From the NCBI RefSeq assembly GCF_027595985.1, contig NC_073303.1, positions 25,122,681-25,186,680 of the forward strand: DNA of 64,000 bases. Reading direction: 5' to 3'. Of this stretch, positions 40,405 through 64,000 are shown piece by piece. This DNA is from Sorex araneus. Its lineage: Eukaryota; Chordata; Mammalia; Eulipotyphla; Soricidae. The translations under genes were made by a program, and so were the position numbers. The notes beneath the pieces are model-generated. The model was not told where the DNA came from. It made no database searches and saw only the letters and a program-made list of their open reading frames with translations. Numbering within the stretch: the stretch's first letter is position 1; each line of letters starts with the position of its first letter.

Positions 40405-42658
40405 CCATTTTGAAAAATAGGCTTTATTTTGACCAGTGGTATTGGAGGACACCTTAGAGAGCATAATTGATTACAGCCAAGTTCATGGATACAAATAAAA
40501 TAGCAGTTTCCCTCCTTCTCGCGTTAGTTCCCTCTTCAGAGAAGTCGGGAGGGGGGGCGGTGCCCAGGGGCTGCTCCGTGGGCCCCCCCGCCCCCGCCAC
40601 CGCTGAGGCCCAGCTCCTGGAGCCTCCTGACATGGATGGGTCAAATGTGCAAAGACTTTTGTTTCAGAAAGGTACAGAGCAGTATTTCTGGAGGAAATCA
40701 CACTAGCGGCCGCCAGCAGACACGGCCAGTAAGGTTCCTCTGGCTGTGGACGGAGGGTTCCGGCGGGATGGAGGGGAGAGGAGGCCTTTGTGCTCATTGT
40801 CTTTGACGAGGGGGTGGTCCCCGGAGGGGCCCCGTCAGCCTGCCTCGTTCCTCTGAACTCCAGGTGACTCAGGGGTCCTACCAGCTGCCCCCGGAGTGCG
40901 CCGGGAAATAAAAGTCCCTGGGCTCAAATACGAGACTGTCACACAGTCCACAATGGAGGAAGCATTCTACATCCTTATTTCACAGAAGGTTCAACTCTAC
41001 CGGCCTTCTGTGGAACAAGGTGCCTGCTAATCAGAAAATTATGAAAACAACTCTTCTCCACCCCTGAGGATATTTCATCTCTATAAAGTTGAAAGTACAA
41101 AATATTAAAATAATTTGCCCTTTCTCCCCATCAAAAAAGAATCACCTTCTCGAAAGATTCCTGCAAAATACAAAATTCTGAAATAAAATTTATTTCTTCC
41201 CAAACCAAGACCAAGAAGTCAATGGTAAGCTGCCAAGAAGACGCTTTTCCACAGCGGGGTAGAAAAGACACATTACTTTTTGCTTTCGTTTTTAAATGGC
41301 CACGTTGAAACAAAGATAATGAAAGGGATCTCTGGCCTCATGGGTTTTATTCTCACTTGGATGTTCGGCATGTCTTAGCGTTGGTGACTGGGAGTGAAGA
41401 GAACAGCTTGTTTTCCAAAGTCTGAGGCAGTCCCGGAAAAAGCCCTGATCTTTCCCGCTGACAACTCCCCGAATGCAGTTCGCGCAAAACCAGATGGCAA
41501 GACTGAAAATGCTCTGCGGCTATCCGTCCCCTATCTTCATAGTTTTCACATCAAAAGCACCTGGAGTATCGATTGTGATCAACACAAAATAGCATCGGGG
41601 GGGAGGCTGAAGAGACGATGATGTCACCAGCCGGGAGCGTCAGCCGAGGTGACACAGGATTCTGAATGACCCGAGCAGTCGTCACTGGCAAACTGGCCTG
41701 GCACGGGGGGCCTCCCGCGGAGAACAGGACAAGCAGCTGTGCATGCTCAAATAGCAAGACGTGCAGAAACACGCTGGCACTCTGCGGGGGGAGGGGGGGC
41801 ACCGCGAGCCAGGGCCAGCTCCTGACCCCGGGGCCAGCACCCGAGGAGCCTCTGCACTGCAGGAGAGGAGGAAGCGGAGAAACGGCAGCAACACCTGGGG
41901 GGGTGGTGGGAGGGGGGAGCAGGAGCGAAGCGCACAACCGCAGGCTCACACATGCGCACACGGTGCCTCTGGAGACCGCCCCCGCCCCGGCTCACTCCGG
42001 GTTCACGCGCGACGCCCTGCCTGGTGCAGAAACTCCATCTGCTGGGCTCTCGCGGCTAGCTAGACCCTCGTCCTTCTCTTGCAGGCACAAACAGTTCCGC
42101 ATACGCCAGCTGGGTTCCGGGCCTGGGGCTAAGCATGTGAGCCAGGTGGTCCTTTCCTGCCCTGGGGGGGAAGCAGCCAGGAGGGGAGCCTTCTCCCCCT
42201 GCCACCCTGGGCTGTAGCCGTCGACTCCCCCTAATCACGGGCGGGGGCTGAGGCAGGCAGGCAGGCGGGTGGGGGGGTTAGGGGGGCGGCGGGGCAGTCA
42301 CAGGTCCAAACGGCAAAAGCGCGGCTGGGGTGTGGGAGGGTTACTGATTTTCGCTTGGCATTTCACAGACCCCTACTGAGATGCTGACTTGCAAGAAGAG
42401 ATGGTGGCATCTGCAAGTCCATGCGGAGTCGCTGGGACCAGAGTTTGCTCGTGATCTCGTACTGACCCTCCCACACAGACAGACACACAACACACATGCA
42501 CACACGCACACATACACGAGCACGCGCACACGCACGCACGTGCACACCCTTTCCACCACAGAGGAAATCTTTGTAACGAGAGGCACTTGAATGATATTTG
42601 GAGAGTTCCCGTGGAAAGGCCTTCCCCTCACAGTGAGGTGCGACGGACGGGGCGGCGC
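40405..42658 (-). other. MAPK14: MAPK14 3' UTR
   Basis: About 2.2 kb free of SINEs, in contrast with the surroundings, running from the stop codon to an AATAAA at 40423-40428. Other AATAAA hexamers on the minus strand near 41180 and 41345 could give shorter forms. A CA/CG dinucleotide stretch lies at 42481-42550. Confidence 0.75.
40423..40428 (-). terminator. MAPK14: Probable distal MAPK14 polyadenylation signal AATAAA
   Basis: Minus-strand AAAATAAAGCC context at the end of the SINE-free 3' UTR; cleavage is expected about 40405-40412. A 3' UTR of this length fits the human gene. Confidence 0.65.
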
Positions 42659-55361
<12,703 letters not shown>

Positions 55362-55598
55362 CTATTAGTAAAGAGCAGCGGCTTCCAAGGGGGCAGCCGG
55401 TGAGAACAACGAAGCTTTACTCAGTCCAGAGAGTCAAAGGCAAAGAACACCCAGAACCGGGCGAGAGGCAAGAAAAAAGCAGCAAAGCACAGGCGTGGGG
55501 AGGCAGAGAGCTGGGAGAGACCCCGAGGTTAGGATGCCTCTAGGAAAGCTCCTACCGTGACCTGCCAGCACCTAGGGAGGGACCGATGGGGGGCCGGC

Positions 55599-55617
55599 TG
55601 GCCAGCAGAGGGCGCCA
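55599..55617 (+). promoter_or_regulatory. Candidate CTCF site in MAPK14 intron 8
   Basis: TGGCCAGCAGAGGGCGCCA matches the CTCF consensus closely. Confidence 0.6.
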
Positions 55618-55679
55618 CTCCTCCACTTGCAGCTCCCTGAGAGCGGGCGCAGAGAGGCTTCCCTCACTGTAACGGTGTG

Positions 55680-55843
55680 GTTTATGCTTTGGGGCCATAC
55701 CCAGGGGTGCTCGGGCTCGGGCTTACTTCTGGATCTGCACTCAGGAATCACTCTTGGAGGGCCGGGTAGGGTGCCAGAAATCAACCCAGGTCAACTGTGT
55801 GCAGGGCAAGTAGGTTACCCACTGTGTGATCTCGCAGGCCCCC
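55680..55843 (-). mobile_element. Old SOR-related SINE
   Basis: GGGGCCATACCCAGGGGTGC start, TGATCTCGCAGGCCCC end. Confidence 0.8.
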
Positions 55844-56717
55844 TGGTGAAGCTTTAAGCCTACGAATGAATTAACACAGCTAAACAGACCCCAAAGGCTT
55901 TGAATCGAAGCTCCCGACCAGCCTGCTCTGACTTCACCTACCACCCCCCTTCTCAGGAGGAAAGCCAATCGCTACGTGCCTACCTTCGTTAAGTGAACAA
56001 AGTGCCCACCAACTATGCACGGGGCTTCCCTTGCTCCCCCCCACCCCGGTGGTTTCAGCTCTGCCCGGAGGGTAGCAGGTCAAACTGGCCACGCGCCCAG
56101 GCCCGGACTCTGGTCGCCAGCCTCCCACCTATCCTCAGAATGATGTGCACTTATTAACGAAAACATTTATTCTTACAGCTTTCAGCCCTGCCGGGAAAGA
56201 AGTAAGTTCAAAGAAAAAAGGTGTGTGTGGGGGGAAGACAGTTGGGGTCTCAGCAGCCAGCCTGAGACTCTGACCCAATCCCTTGCTCCCGGAATCAAGA
56301 GCCGGCCCTGCTTACGGGGACCCAGGGGCCTGCTCCTGAACTCCACACACAAGGCACTCTGGCTGAGGGTGAGGGACGGGACAGTTACCATTTACCCGAC
56401 CCTGAGAGCAGGAGATGCAAATCATTAACCAGCATCTGGACTGAGCCCGACGAGGTAAATGTGACACAAGTGGATTGCCCCCTGAACTGCATGAAAACCC
56501 CAGTGTGAGCGCTAGTAAACAGACTGCTGACTGACCACCAGCTCTCCCCGCTCCGCATGGCTCTCTCCCTGAGGCGGCTGGGGTCCAAGGTGCACGGAGA
56601 AGGGCAGACGCTTCTCTCCTACCCACTCCCTCTCCTGTAGGGAGTAAGTCCGGGGTCCTGGCCAGTGGACCCCGGGAGAAGCCATCTTACAGTTTTCCAT
56701 ATATTAAAATTTTGATG

Positions 56718-56872
56718 GGGCCGGAGAGACAGTACAGGGCATTTATTTGCCTTGCAAGTGGCCAAGCCAGGTTCGATTCCCAGCACCCCATGTGTTCCCT
56801 GACCGGGAGTAAGTCCTGAGTGCAGAGCCAGGAGTAACTGCTAAGCATCGCTGGACGTGACCCACCCAAACT
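56718..56872 (+). mobile_element. SOR-related SINE
   Basis: GGGGCCGGAGAGACAGTACA head, AGGTTCGATTCCCAGCACCC. Confidence 0.85.
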
Positions 56873-57914
56873 GAGTCGATTATCCACATCTAAATAAATC
56901 CACATTCGGGAGGGAGAGGGAGGGAAGGTGACTGCCTCTGGATCCTTGTCAAAAGTCCTACTAGGGTTTCCACAGGCTTGGATCCTTTTGACTTCCGCTC
57001 TCAGACCTCCCCTCATGCTCTCTAAAAAGCCCGCCCAGCTTCCCCTGCTACGCTTCCTGTCTATGCAATGCTTAGAAATATCACTGTGCTCATCAAAAGT
57101 CACAGTTACTCGGCGTTTTCACCCTCTGTGAGCTCTACTGATCTGCAGCTCTATGAGGGCTGTGGGGCATTCAACCTACTCACTGCTTACCTAACAGCCA
57201 GGACACGCGGGATACTCGAAGTACTTAAGAAGAGAAAAACAGAATGAAGAGGAGGATGGAAGTAAAGTTTCCTGCCTATGATGAGACAAATAAAGGCAAT
57301 GCAACATACCTTACAAACAACAGCTTCTGCACGCCAGGGTTACCTAAGTACAGGAGTTACTTATGCAATAATATTGCTGGCATCCTGTCTTGCTCTGCCC
57401 GCTCTCCCACCACCCCCCAGCCCCATATGAAATTGATTAACTGAGAAGAAAAAGCGTTAGCAAACCCTGCTGTGCTTCGTGCTCAGAATAATAAAGTTTT
57501 ATGGAAACAGTCTTGCTCACTTTTTTATGTGTTGTCTGATTTCTGACTACACAGCAGTATCGAGTAGCTACAACAGAAACCGTATGACCCAAACAACGGT
57601 TGTTCTATAGAAAACAAGAACAAGTTAAAAATAGCCCGCAGACACTTATTTCTGGAGCTTGGGATAGTAGAGAATTTCGTCATTAGCAAACAGCAAAAAC
57701 CAGTGTGTACTGGAGGTTAATATTCAATAGTGGTTCCCTAGTTAAAGGCATTGACAAGAAAAAAATAGAGCATATAATAATGGGGACAGTGAGAAGGGTG
57801 GGTGAACAAATTACCTTGTATAATCAAATAAACTATGATAAAAGAACTTAGCATAATATATGCAAAATAACTGCTTATAAAAATTTAGTTCTCATAAAAA
57901 AAGTGTCATTGTCA

Positions 57915-58830
57915 CTCATGATCAGGGAAATGCAAATCAAAACAACACTGAAACGCCATCTAATGCCAGTGAGAATGACAAATCACCCCAAATCTGGAAA
58001 CAGTGCAGGCAGGGCTGTGGTGAGAAAGGAGCCCTCATTCACAGCTCTTGGGAATGTCGTCTGGTTGGGCCCCTACGAACAGCCATTTAGGGATCTCGAG
58101 AAAAAAATAAAGGGCTGAAAAAAATGGGGGAAAAAAATAAGGAGCTGGAGAGATAGTGAGTAAGCGAGTAAGATGCTTGCCAAGCACAGTACTGACCTGG
58201 GCTCAATCTCGGGCACCCCATATGGCCCCCGGGCCCACCAGGAGTGATCCCTGAGCACAAAGCCAGGAGTCAGCCCTTGAGCACAGCCAGGTTTGCACCT
58301 TTTTCCCGTTCAACAAAAAGGGAACTCCCACATGACCCAGTGGTACCACTTCTTGGCATCTAACCCCAAGACAAAGATTAAGTTGAAAGGGGACAGACAT
58401 ACCTATGTACATCGTACTGCTTAGCATAACAGCCACGACAGGGAAACAGCCCAATTATGGACAAATGAATGGAAAGAGAATACTACACAGCTCTAAGAAA
58501 GAACAGAATCACGTTACTTGCCAGGATATGGACAGAACCAGTGTATATAATGCTGAGTGCTGTCAGTCAGAAGGAAAGGGACAGGTACAGGGTGACCTCT
58601 CTAAGTGTGGGAATAGCGATAGAGGGCCAATGGCAAGATGATGGGAGAAGTACTCACAAAACTGAGTTTCGTGAGGAGGGGGAAGGTTTGAAAGGGCAGG
58701 ACCTCGGGGGAGAGAGGTGGGTGCACTGGTGAAGGGTGTGGTGTTGGAATTTTACGTACCTGAGACCATCACTAATAACTGTATTGTAAGTCACCGTACC
58801 TCAACTTTTAAAGAAGTGTTGTTTTTTTAT
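57915..58830 (+). mobile_element. L1 3' end with SINE inserted
   Basis: 57920-58110 is classical L1 ORF2 3' sequence (GGGAAATGCAAATCAAAACA, GGAGCCCTCATTCACAGCTC). 58310-58820 continues with CCCACATGACCCAGTGGTAC and ends with the shrew terminal block (GCACTGGTGAAGGGTGTGGT). Anchors the assignment of the other L1 3' ends here. Confidence 0.85.
58138..58302 (+). mobile_element. SINE inside L1
   Basis: GGAGCTGGAGAGATAGTGAG head, CTGGGCTCAATCTCGGGCAC; splits the L1. Confidence 0.75.
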
Positions 58831-60495
58831 TTTTAAGTCAGGTAATCTTGATAAGTAAAAGATTAGAGCAAATGAGTTCTCTAGGAATACTTGATCTCTG
58901 AGGTCTTTGGAAACTTAAAATTCTAGAGCTACTGGGATTATTTCAGGCAAGATAATGGTTCAAGATTGACTAAATTAGACCCCACCCTAATGAAGCTGAA
59001 GTTGTACGAAACACGGAGCCCTGGTGACTAGTCTGAAGGTGTGTCTTAAATTGTTTTCCAAGTCTCCTGGGAAAATCAAGTTGTACTAAATCCTGGGATT
59101 CCACTGAGTACTTTTAAAACTACGGGTTTAAACCTATAAAGAGTGTAAATACCTGTTTTAGGTGAAAATGATAATGGACGGAAATTTCTCTGTTGGGCAG
59201 AAAAAGAAATGCTGCTTTAAAGCAAAATGGAATGAAGCAGTTATAGGACAGAATGAATTCAAGGAATGTGTAAAAGGTTTGATGACTGTGTTTTAGGGAA
59301 ATAAACTTTGTATGGTGAAGGTAAATTATTACAAGGAACTTAAAATTAAGTTTATGTACACAATAGCATGTCTGAACAAATTCAGATTTAAATTTTCTTT
59401 GCTAACAGGAAAGAAAAAGTGTCATAAAAGACCAGTGAGCTCCTTCAGACTGTAAATTGTTTTCATGCATAAAAAATGAAAATATTTGTTATCTAAAGTA
59501 TTTCATGTCAGTTTTATTACTAGTCTTGGTTTTAGGAAAATTAAAATTTTTTTGCTTCCATGTTTGAATTAGTATTGCTTCATTGCTGTCTGTGTTTTAA
59601 AGTTTATAATACCCGTGAGACAAAACTTCTGAGAAATCAAAATCCTAAGGAAAAAAATTCTTGGTTGGTTAGAGGGAAAGTAAATGTGGAACATCTCAGA
59701 AGAGCCAAGACATCCCATAATAATTACTTTCTCCCTATGGAAAGATAAATAGCTATGATTCGGCCTATTTGCTACATAAAGGCTTCATGGGATGCTTTGT
59801 CCAATAAGCAATATTTAACCTTTTAACATATTATGTGAATAAGTATTCTATAATTATTTGGAAATCCTGAAGATACTAATAATTTTGATTATTTCTGGAT
59901 ACTTTAGGAATTACAAAATCGAGCAAACTTCCTTGTCAATTAATTGTGCTGTAAGATTTTTTATAAGCATTCTGAATGAAGCCTTTCTGCCATTTGTAGA
60001 ATTGTTTTAATGCCTTGTTTAGAAAAGTCTGTATGAAAAACAATCTGTGGCAAATGCTCCAGGGTACAGTCATGGAACTGAAGATAAAAATTAGAGAGCT
60101 CATGGAAAAACTGGGCACTTAAAAAATTATAGAACACCAAGATTTTCTATGTGGGACTGAATGAACTGAGAATAAATTCTGATCTATATTTGAAAAATTT
60201 AGTATTCTTACACTCTTTGGGCTTATATTTAACCAGGTAGCTTATCCCACAAGATAGAGGGTATCGCACAAGAAAACACTTACGTTCTACCTTATCTTAT
60301 AAATATTGTAGAAACTTCACTTTCCACTGAGTCTGAGCTATACTCTCCGCACAGGGATGGCCAGCGCCTACCAGAGCAGCTCAGTTACCTACTGGCTGAC
60401 CTGAAAAATCGGCTATACTGTGCATTTCGACTCAGTCCCACCTCTCTGCTTTCCCCCTCCACATCTAGAAAAGTCCATTAAAAAGGAGTCAGGGC

Positions 60496-60664
60496 GGGGC
60501 TGGAGTGACAGCACAGCAGGTAGGGCATTTGCCTTACACGCGGCCGACCCGGGTTCAATTCCCAGCATCCCATCTAGTCCCCTGAGCACTGCCAGAAGTA
60601 ATTCCTGAGTGCAGAGCCAGGAGTAACCCCTGTGCATCGCCGGGTGTGACCCCCCCAAAAAAAA
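60496..60664 (+). mobile_element. SOR-type SINE, young
   Basis: GGGGCTGGAGTGACAGCACA head, GGTTCAATTCC B box. Confidence 0.94.
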
Positions 60665-60687
60665 GCGTTTGGGGGCGAGGGGGTGAG

Positions 60688-60833
60688 GGGCAGAGAGATA
60701 GTACAGCAAGTAGCGTGTTTGTCTTGCACAAGGCACCACATACGGTCCCCTGAGCCCCTCTGAGAGTGATCTCTGAGTACAGAGTCAGGAGCCAACCCTA
60801 AGCACTGCCGGGTGTGCCCCCAAGGCAAAATAA
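60688..60833 (+). mobile_element. Old SINE, internally deleted
   Basis: GGGGCAGAGAGATAGTACAG; the B-box region is missing. Confidence 0.75.
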
Positions 60834-61086
60834 AAAACTTATATGCAGCACGTGGACTGTCAATCAGCAGCCCTGCTCTTTGCTAGCAAATGGCTTTTAC
60901 AAAACTTTATACTATATACTTTATTATTTTTTTGTGTGTATAGTGATGGGGGTTAAATCCAGGGCCTCACACATTGCTAAACTACACCCCTAGTTCAATG
61001 CTGTATAGGAATATTTTACTATAAATCATGTTTTAAGGAGTACATAATGATATTGAAAAACTCTCTTAAAAAAAGGCTGTTACTTT

Positions 61087-61229
61087 TTTGTTTTTGGGCC
61101 ATACCCAGTGATGCTCAGGGCTCCTCCTGGAGGGTTCAGGAGACCGTTCGTGGTGCTGAGGGTCAAACTCAGCTTTGACTGTGAGCGAGGCAGAGGCCTG
61201 CCTACCTGCTATCCTATTGCTCCGGCCCG
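61087..61229 (-). mobile_element. Old SOR-related SINE
   Basis: GGGCCATACCCAGTGATGCT start, CTATTGCTCCGGCCC end. Confidence 0.8.
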
Positions 61230-61930
61230 AATTTTCCTAACAGAACTATCCTACTTACTTATGTACATTAAGCATATAGTCAGAACAATGTGAAGTTACA
61301 AATCATGGGAGCAAAGACTAGAAAAATGCAGTTGGCAGTGTGTAAAGGCAATCATTTCGTGATTATGGATATATGTGCAGTTGTTCAAAAACACCGATTT
61401 CGATAGCATTAATGTTAATTTACATGTGCAAGTTACTACACTAATTCCTCCACCCATGTTTCAAGGTCTCACCATTATGATCCCACGGTTTCTCCTCCCT
61501 CCTTAGTAAATATCTGACTAATACCATTTCTATGAAAAGATACGAGAAATCTACACATGAAGAAAATTAATTTGATTACCTAGGAGAGGAAAACAACTAG
61601 GAATGCTGTAATTTTCAGAAGAGAAAATGGTATTTGACATGTGTACCAGAGCTACTAAACTCATTTGCCTTTTGTCTTGGGCATGCTATTACTGCTACAG
61701 TAATCGGCTAACTCTTCAAAACCAACATTATCTGAAAGAAGCATTATCCCTGAAGAGGTGTTCTGTGTCCTTACTCTCCCCTAACAGAAAGATGTGTCAC
61801 CTGTGTCCACTTGACACACCTAGTCCACTAGACTGGGAAGGAAGAGCTCCCATCCTTTACAGTAGAGTCATACTATTTTTGAGCTAAGCCATAGTTAAGC
61901 ACTATTTTCTTCCACAAAATCACAAACAAG

Positions 61931-62116
61931 GGGCTGGAGTGATAGCACAGCGGGTAGGGTGTTTGCCTTACTGGTGGCCAACCCGGGTTCAATTCCCAGC
62001 ATCTCATATGGTCCCCTGAGCACTGCCAGGGGTAATTCCTGAGCGAATGAGCCAGGAGTAACCCCTGTGCATCGCCGGGTGTGACCCAAAAAGAAAAAAA
62101 AAAAGAAAAAAAAAAT
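61931..62116 (+). mobile_element. SOR-type SINE, young
   Basis: Flanked by AAAATCACAAACAA direct repeats. Confidence 0.96.
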
Positions 62117-62809
62117 CACAAACAAAACCAAAAAGTACTTCTTATAATTTTAGGAGAGTCCAGGGATTAGCAACCACTGCCAAAAGGAAGGAGGGAGGGA
62201 GGGAGGAAGGGAAAAGAAAGAAAGAAGAAAGAAACTGAAGACCTCAATAAATGAAATGCTATCTCATGTTCATGAGATAGAGACTTAATACTGTCAAAAT
62301 GCCGACATTACTGAAAGTGATCTAGGATTCAATGCAGCCTCTATCGTAATTCTAAAGCCAGTCCTGCCCCCTCCCACCCAAATAGAAAAGTCCATCCTCA
62401 CGTCCATATGGAACTGCAGAGTCCAAAGAATAAGAACAACATGGGCCAGGCATGTGGCTTATGGGCAGTGCACAGGCCCTGGGCTGGATAATTCCTCACC
62501 TTTGCCCTCTCCAGCCCAACCGGAAAATGAGGACAAACTTGGAGAAGCCCTAAATGAAAATTTGTAACTTCATATCACATTTAAAAATTAATTCAATTCA
62601 AGGACAGGGAAAACAGGGCCAGGAGAACGGGTCTATGGTTTTGCTTGCCACAAGTGTGTGCCCTGGGGTACAGGGCAGTTAGGATAGAGAAGGGACCAGT
62701 ATAACAATAGTTGGAATCAATCACTCTGGACAAGAACTGAGTGTTGTAAGTAGGTAAAGGGATATACATGATAACCCTGCAGTATCTTTACTGCAAACCA
62801 TAATGCCTG

Positions 62810-63150
62810 GAAGGAGAGAGGGAGAGGGAGAGGGAGAGGGAGATGGGGTAAGGGAGAGGGAGAGGGAGAGAAAGAGGGAGAGGGAGAGGGAGAAGGAAAG
62901 GAGGGAGTGAGGGAGAGGGAGAGGGAGGGAGGTAGTAAGGGAGGAAGGGAGAGACAGAGACAGAGAGAAATGCCACAGAGGTGGGTTGGGAGTGGAAGGA
63001 GAGAAAGTGGAGACACTGGTGATGGGAAATGTGCACTGGTGAAGGGACAAGTACTAGAACATTGTATGACTTAAACCTAATCATGAATAAACCTGCAACT
63101 GTGTGTATCTCACTGTGATTCAATTAAAAATAAATAAAAGTTTAAAAAAA
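62810..63150 (+). mobile_element. L1 3' end with polypurine array
   Basis: (GGGAGA)n array at 62816-62960, then GGAGACACTGGTGATGGGAA, GAACATTGTATGACTTAAAC and CTCACTGTGATTCAATTAAA. Confidence 0.8.
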
Positions 63151-63417
63151 AAAAAGGCAGCTCTGCTGTCTGGGACCCCTCGTCCTGCGACTGATAAACA
63201 GGCAAGCCCAACAGCCATGAGCAGCATGGCCAAAACGTGCACCTTTGCCAAGCACAGGGGTCCAAACGCGACAACCAGGATGCACGTGAGCACCACAACT
63301 AAAGTGAATGGGAGCACCACAGCCGGACACGCACGAGACTCCCTGGTCATCACCACAACCAACAGAGGGGTGGTGATAAAAATAAATATGTAACAAAACT
63401 TAAGAAAAAACTAAGTA

Positions 63418-63752
63418 GGGGCTGGAGCGATAGCACAATGGGTAGGGCATTGGCCTTGCATGCGGCTGACCCGGGTTCAATTCCCAGCATCCCATATGGT
63501 CCCCTGAGCACTGCCAGGAGTAATTCCTGAGTGCAAAGCCAAGAGTGACCCCTGTGCATCGCCGGGTGTGACCCCAAAAGCCAAAAAAAGCTGAATTAGG
63601 GGCTGGTGTGATAGTACAGCAGGTAGGGCATTTGCCTTGCACACGGTCAGCCGGGGTTTGATTCCCAGCATCTCAGATGGTCCCCGGAGCACTGCCAGGA
63701 GTAACCCCTGTGCATTGCCAGTTGTGACCCAAAGAGGAAAAAAAAAAGCTGA
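63418..63752 (+). mobile_element. Two tandem SOR-type SINEs
   Basis: 63418-63588 is near-consensus. 63599-63752 follows after 10 bp, lacks about 20 bp of the 3' half, and is flanked by AAGCTGAAT repeats. Confidence 0.93.
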
Positions 63753-63754
63753 AT

Positions 63755-64000
63755 AAAGAATTACTATATTATTCAGCCATTCCACTCCTAGATACTGACT
63801 GAAAGTACTGAAAACAGGGACTCAAACAGAAACTTACATATGCCAAGTTTCACTGCAGCACTGTTCACAACACGCGAAAGGTGAAAACAACCCTGTGGTC
63901 CCTGGTAGACGACAGGTCAGCAAGTGTGGCGTACACGGACAGTGGGATAGTAACAACAGGGAACGAAATCCTGATACACGTTTCAACGCAGATAAATTTG
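63755..64000 (+). mobile_element. L1 ORF2 3' region, cut by window edge
   Basis: TTCAGCCATTCCACTCCTAG, GAAAACAGGGACTCAAACAG and CTGCAGCACTGTTCACAACA are typical L1 3' sequence; older than the other L1 ends. Confidence 0.75.

Noticed and set aside
63120-63396. Hydrophobic 80-codon minus-strand frame resembling a membrane protein
   Set aside because: GTG/CAC-biased stretch between an L1 3' end and a SINE; no homology recognised, no splice or promoter context, and the hydrophobicity follows from base composition.

Overview
This is mammalian nuclear DNA, most likely from a red-toothed shrew (Sorex, probably S. araneus). The evidence is about 70 copies or fragments of one tRNA-derived SINE. It has an A box of the type TAGCACAGCGGG, a B box GGTTCGATTCC, a tail reading GTGACCCAAAAAGC, and matches what I know as the shrew SOR-type SINE. 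The copies sit among lineage-specific L1 3' ends, older MIR fragments, long CA/GA microsatellites and an ERV1-like solo LTR. The species call rests on recognising the SINE, not on a search.

The window holds two p38 MAP kinase genes in tandem on the minus strand, in the same order and orientation as I know from human chromosome 6. MAPK13 (p38 delta) is complete. Its 12 coding exons (13116-21831) total 1098 nt, giving an uninterrupted 365-residue kinase plus stop, all with GT-AG introns, and it starts in a strong CpG island (about 21440-22135). MAPK14 (p38 alpha) enters from the right edge. Only its 3' part is present: the two mutually exclusive versions of exon 9 (55023-55102 and 50299-50378), exon 10, exon 11, the terminal coding exon 12, and a 3' UTR of about 2.2 kb ending near 40405. 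Exons 1-8 of MAPK14 lie beyond the right edge; 55103-64000 is part of intron 8.

Layout: 1-12890 is intergenic DNA downstream of MAPK13, mostly SINEs, microsatellites, a local duplication (5293/5891), and a solo LTR (8822-10598) split by a nested L1-tailed retroposon with a 20-bp target-site duplication. 12890-22135 is MAPK13 with its promoter. 22135-40405 is the intergenic space between the genes. It contains a pyrimidine minisatellite (25110-25630), a degenerate TTAGGG-like array of about 0.93 kb (27681-28612), a GC island with a near-consensus CTCF motif (about 30240-30560), and an 18-bp minisatellite (33215-33617). 40405-64000 is the 3' third of MAPK14 with intronic SINEs and L1 3' ends.

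Both genes encode stress-activated kinases of the p38 pathway (TGY activation loop, activated by MKK3/MKK6). The most informative biology here is in MAPK14: both exon 9 alternatives are intact, an (ATT)n microsatellite lies 40 nt upstream of one of them, and the exon 10 donor can be read through into an Mxi2-like tail. I found no other protein-coding gene, no RNA gene outside SINEs, and no prokaryotic-type system.
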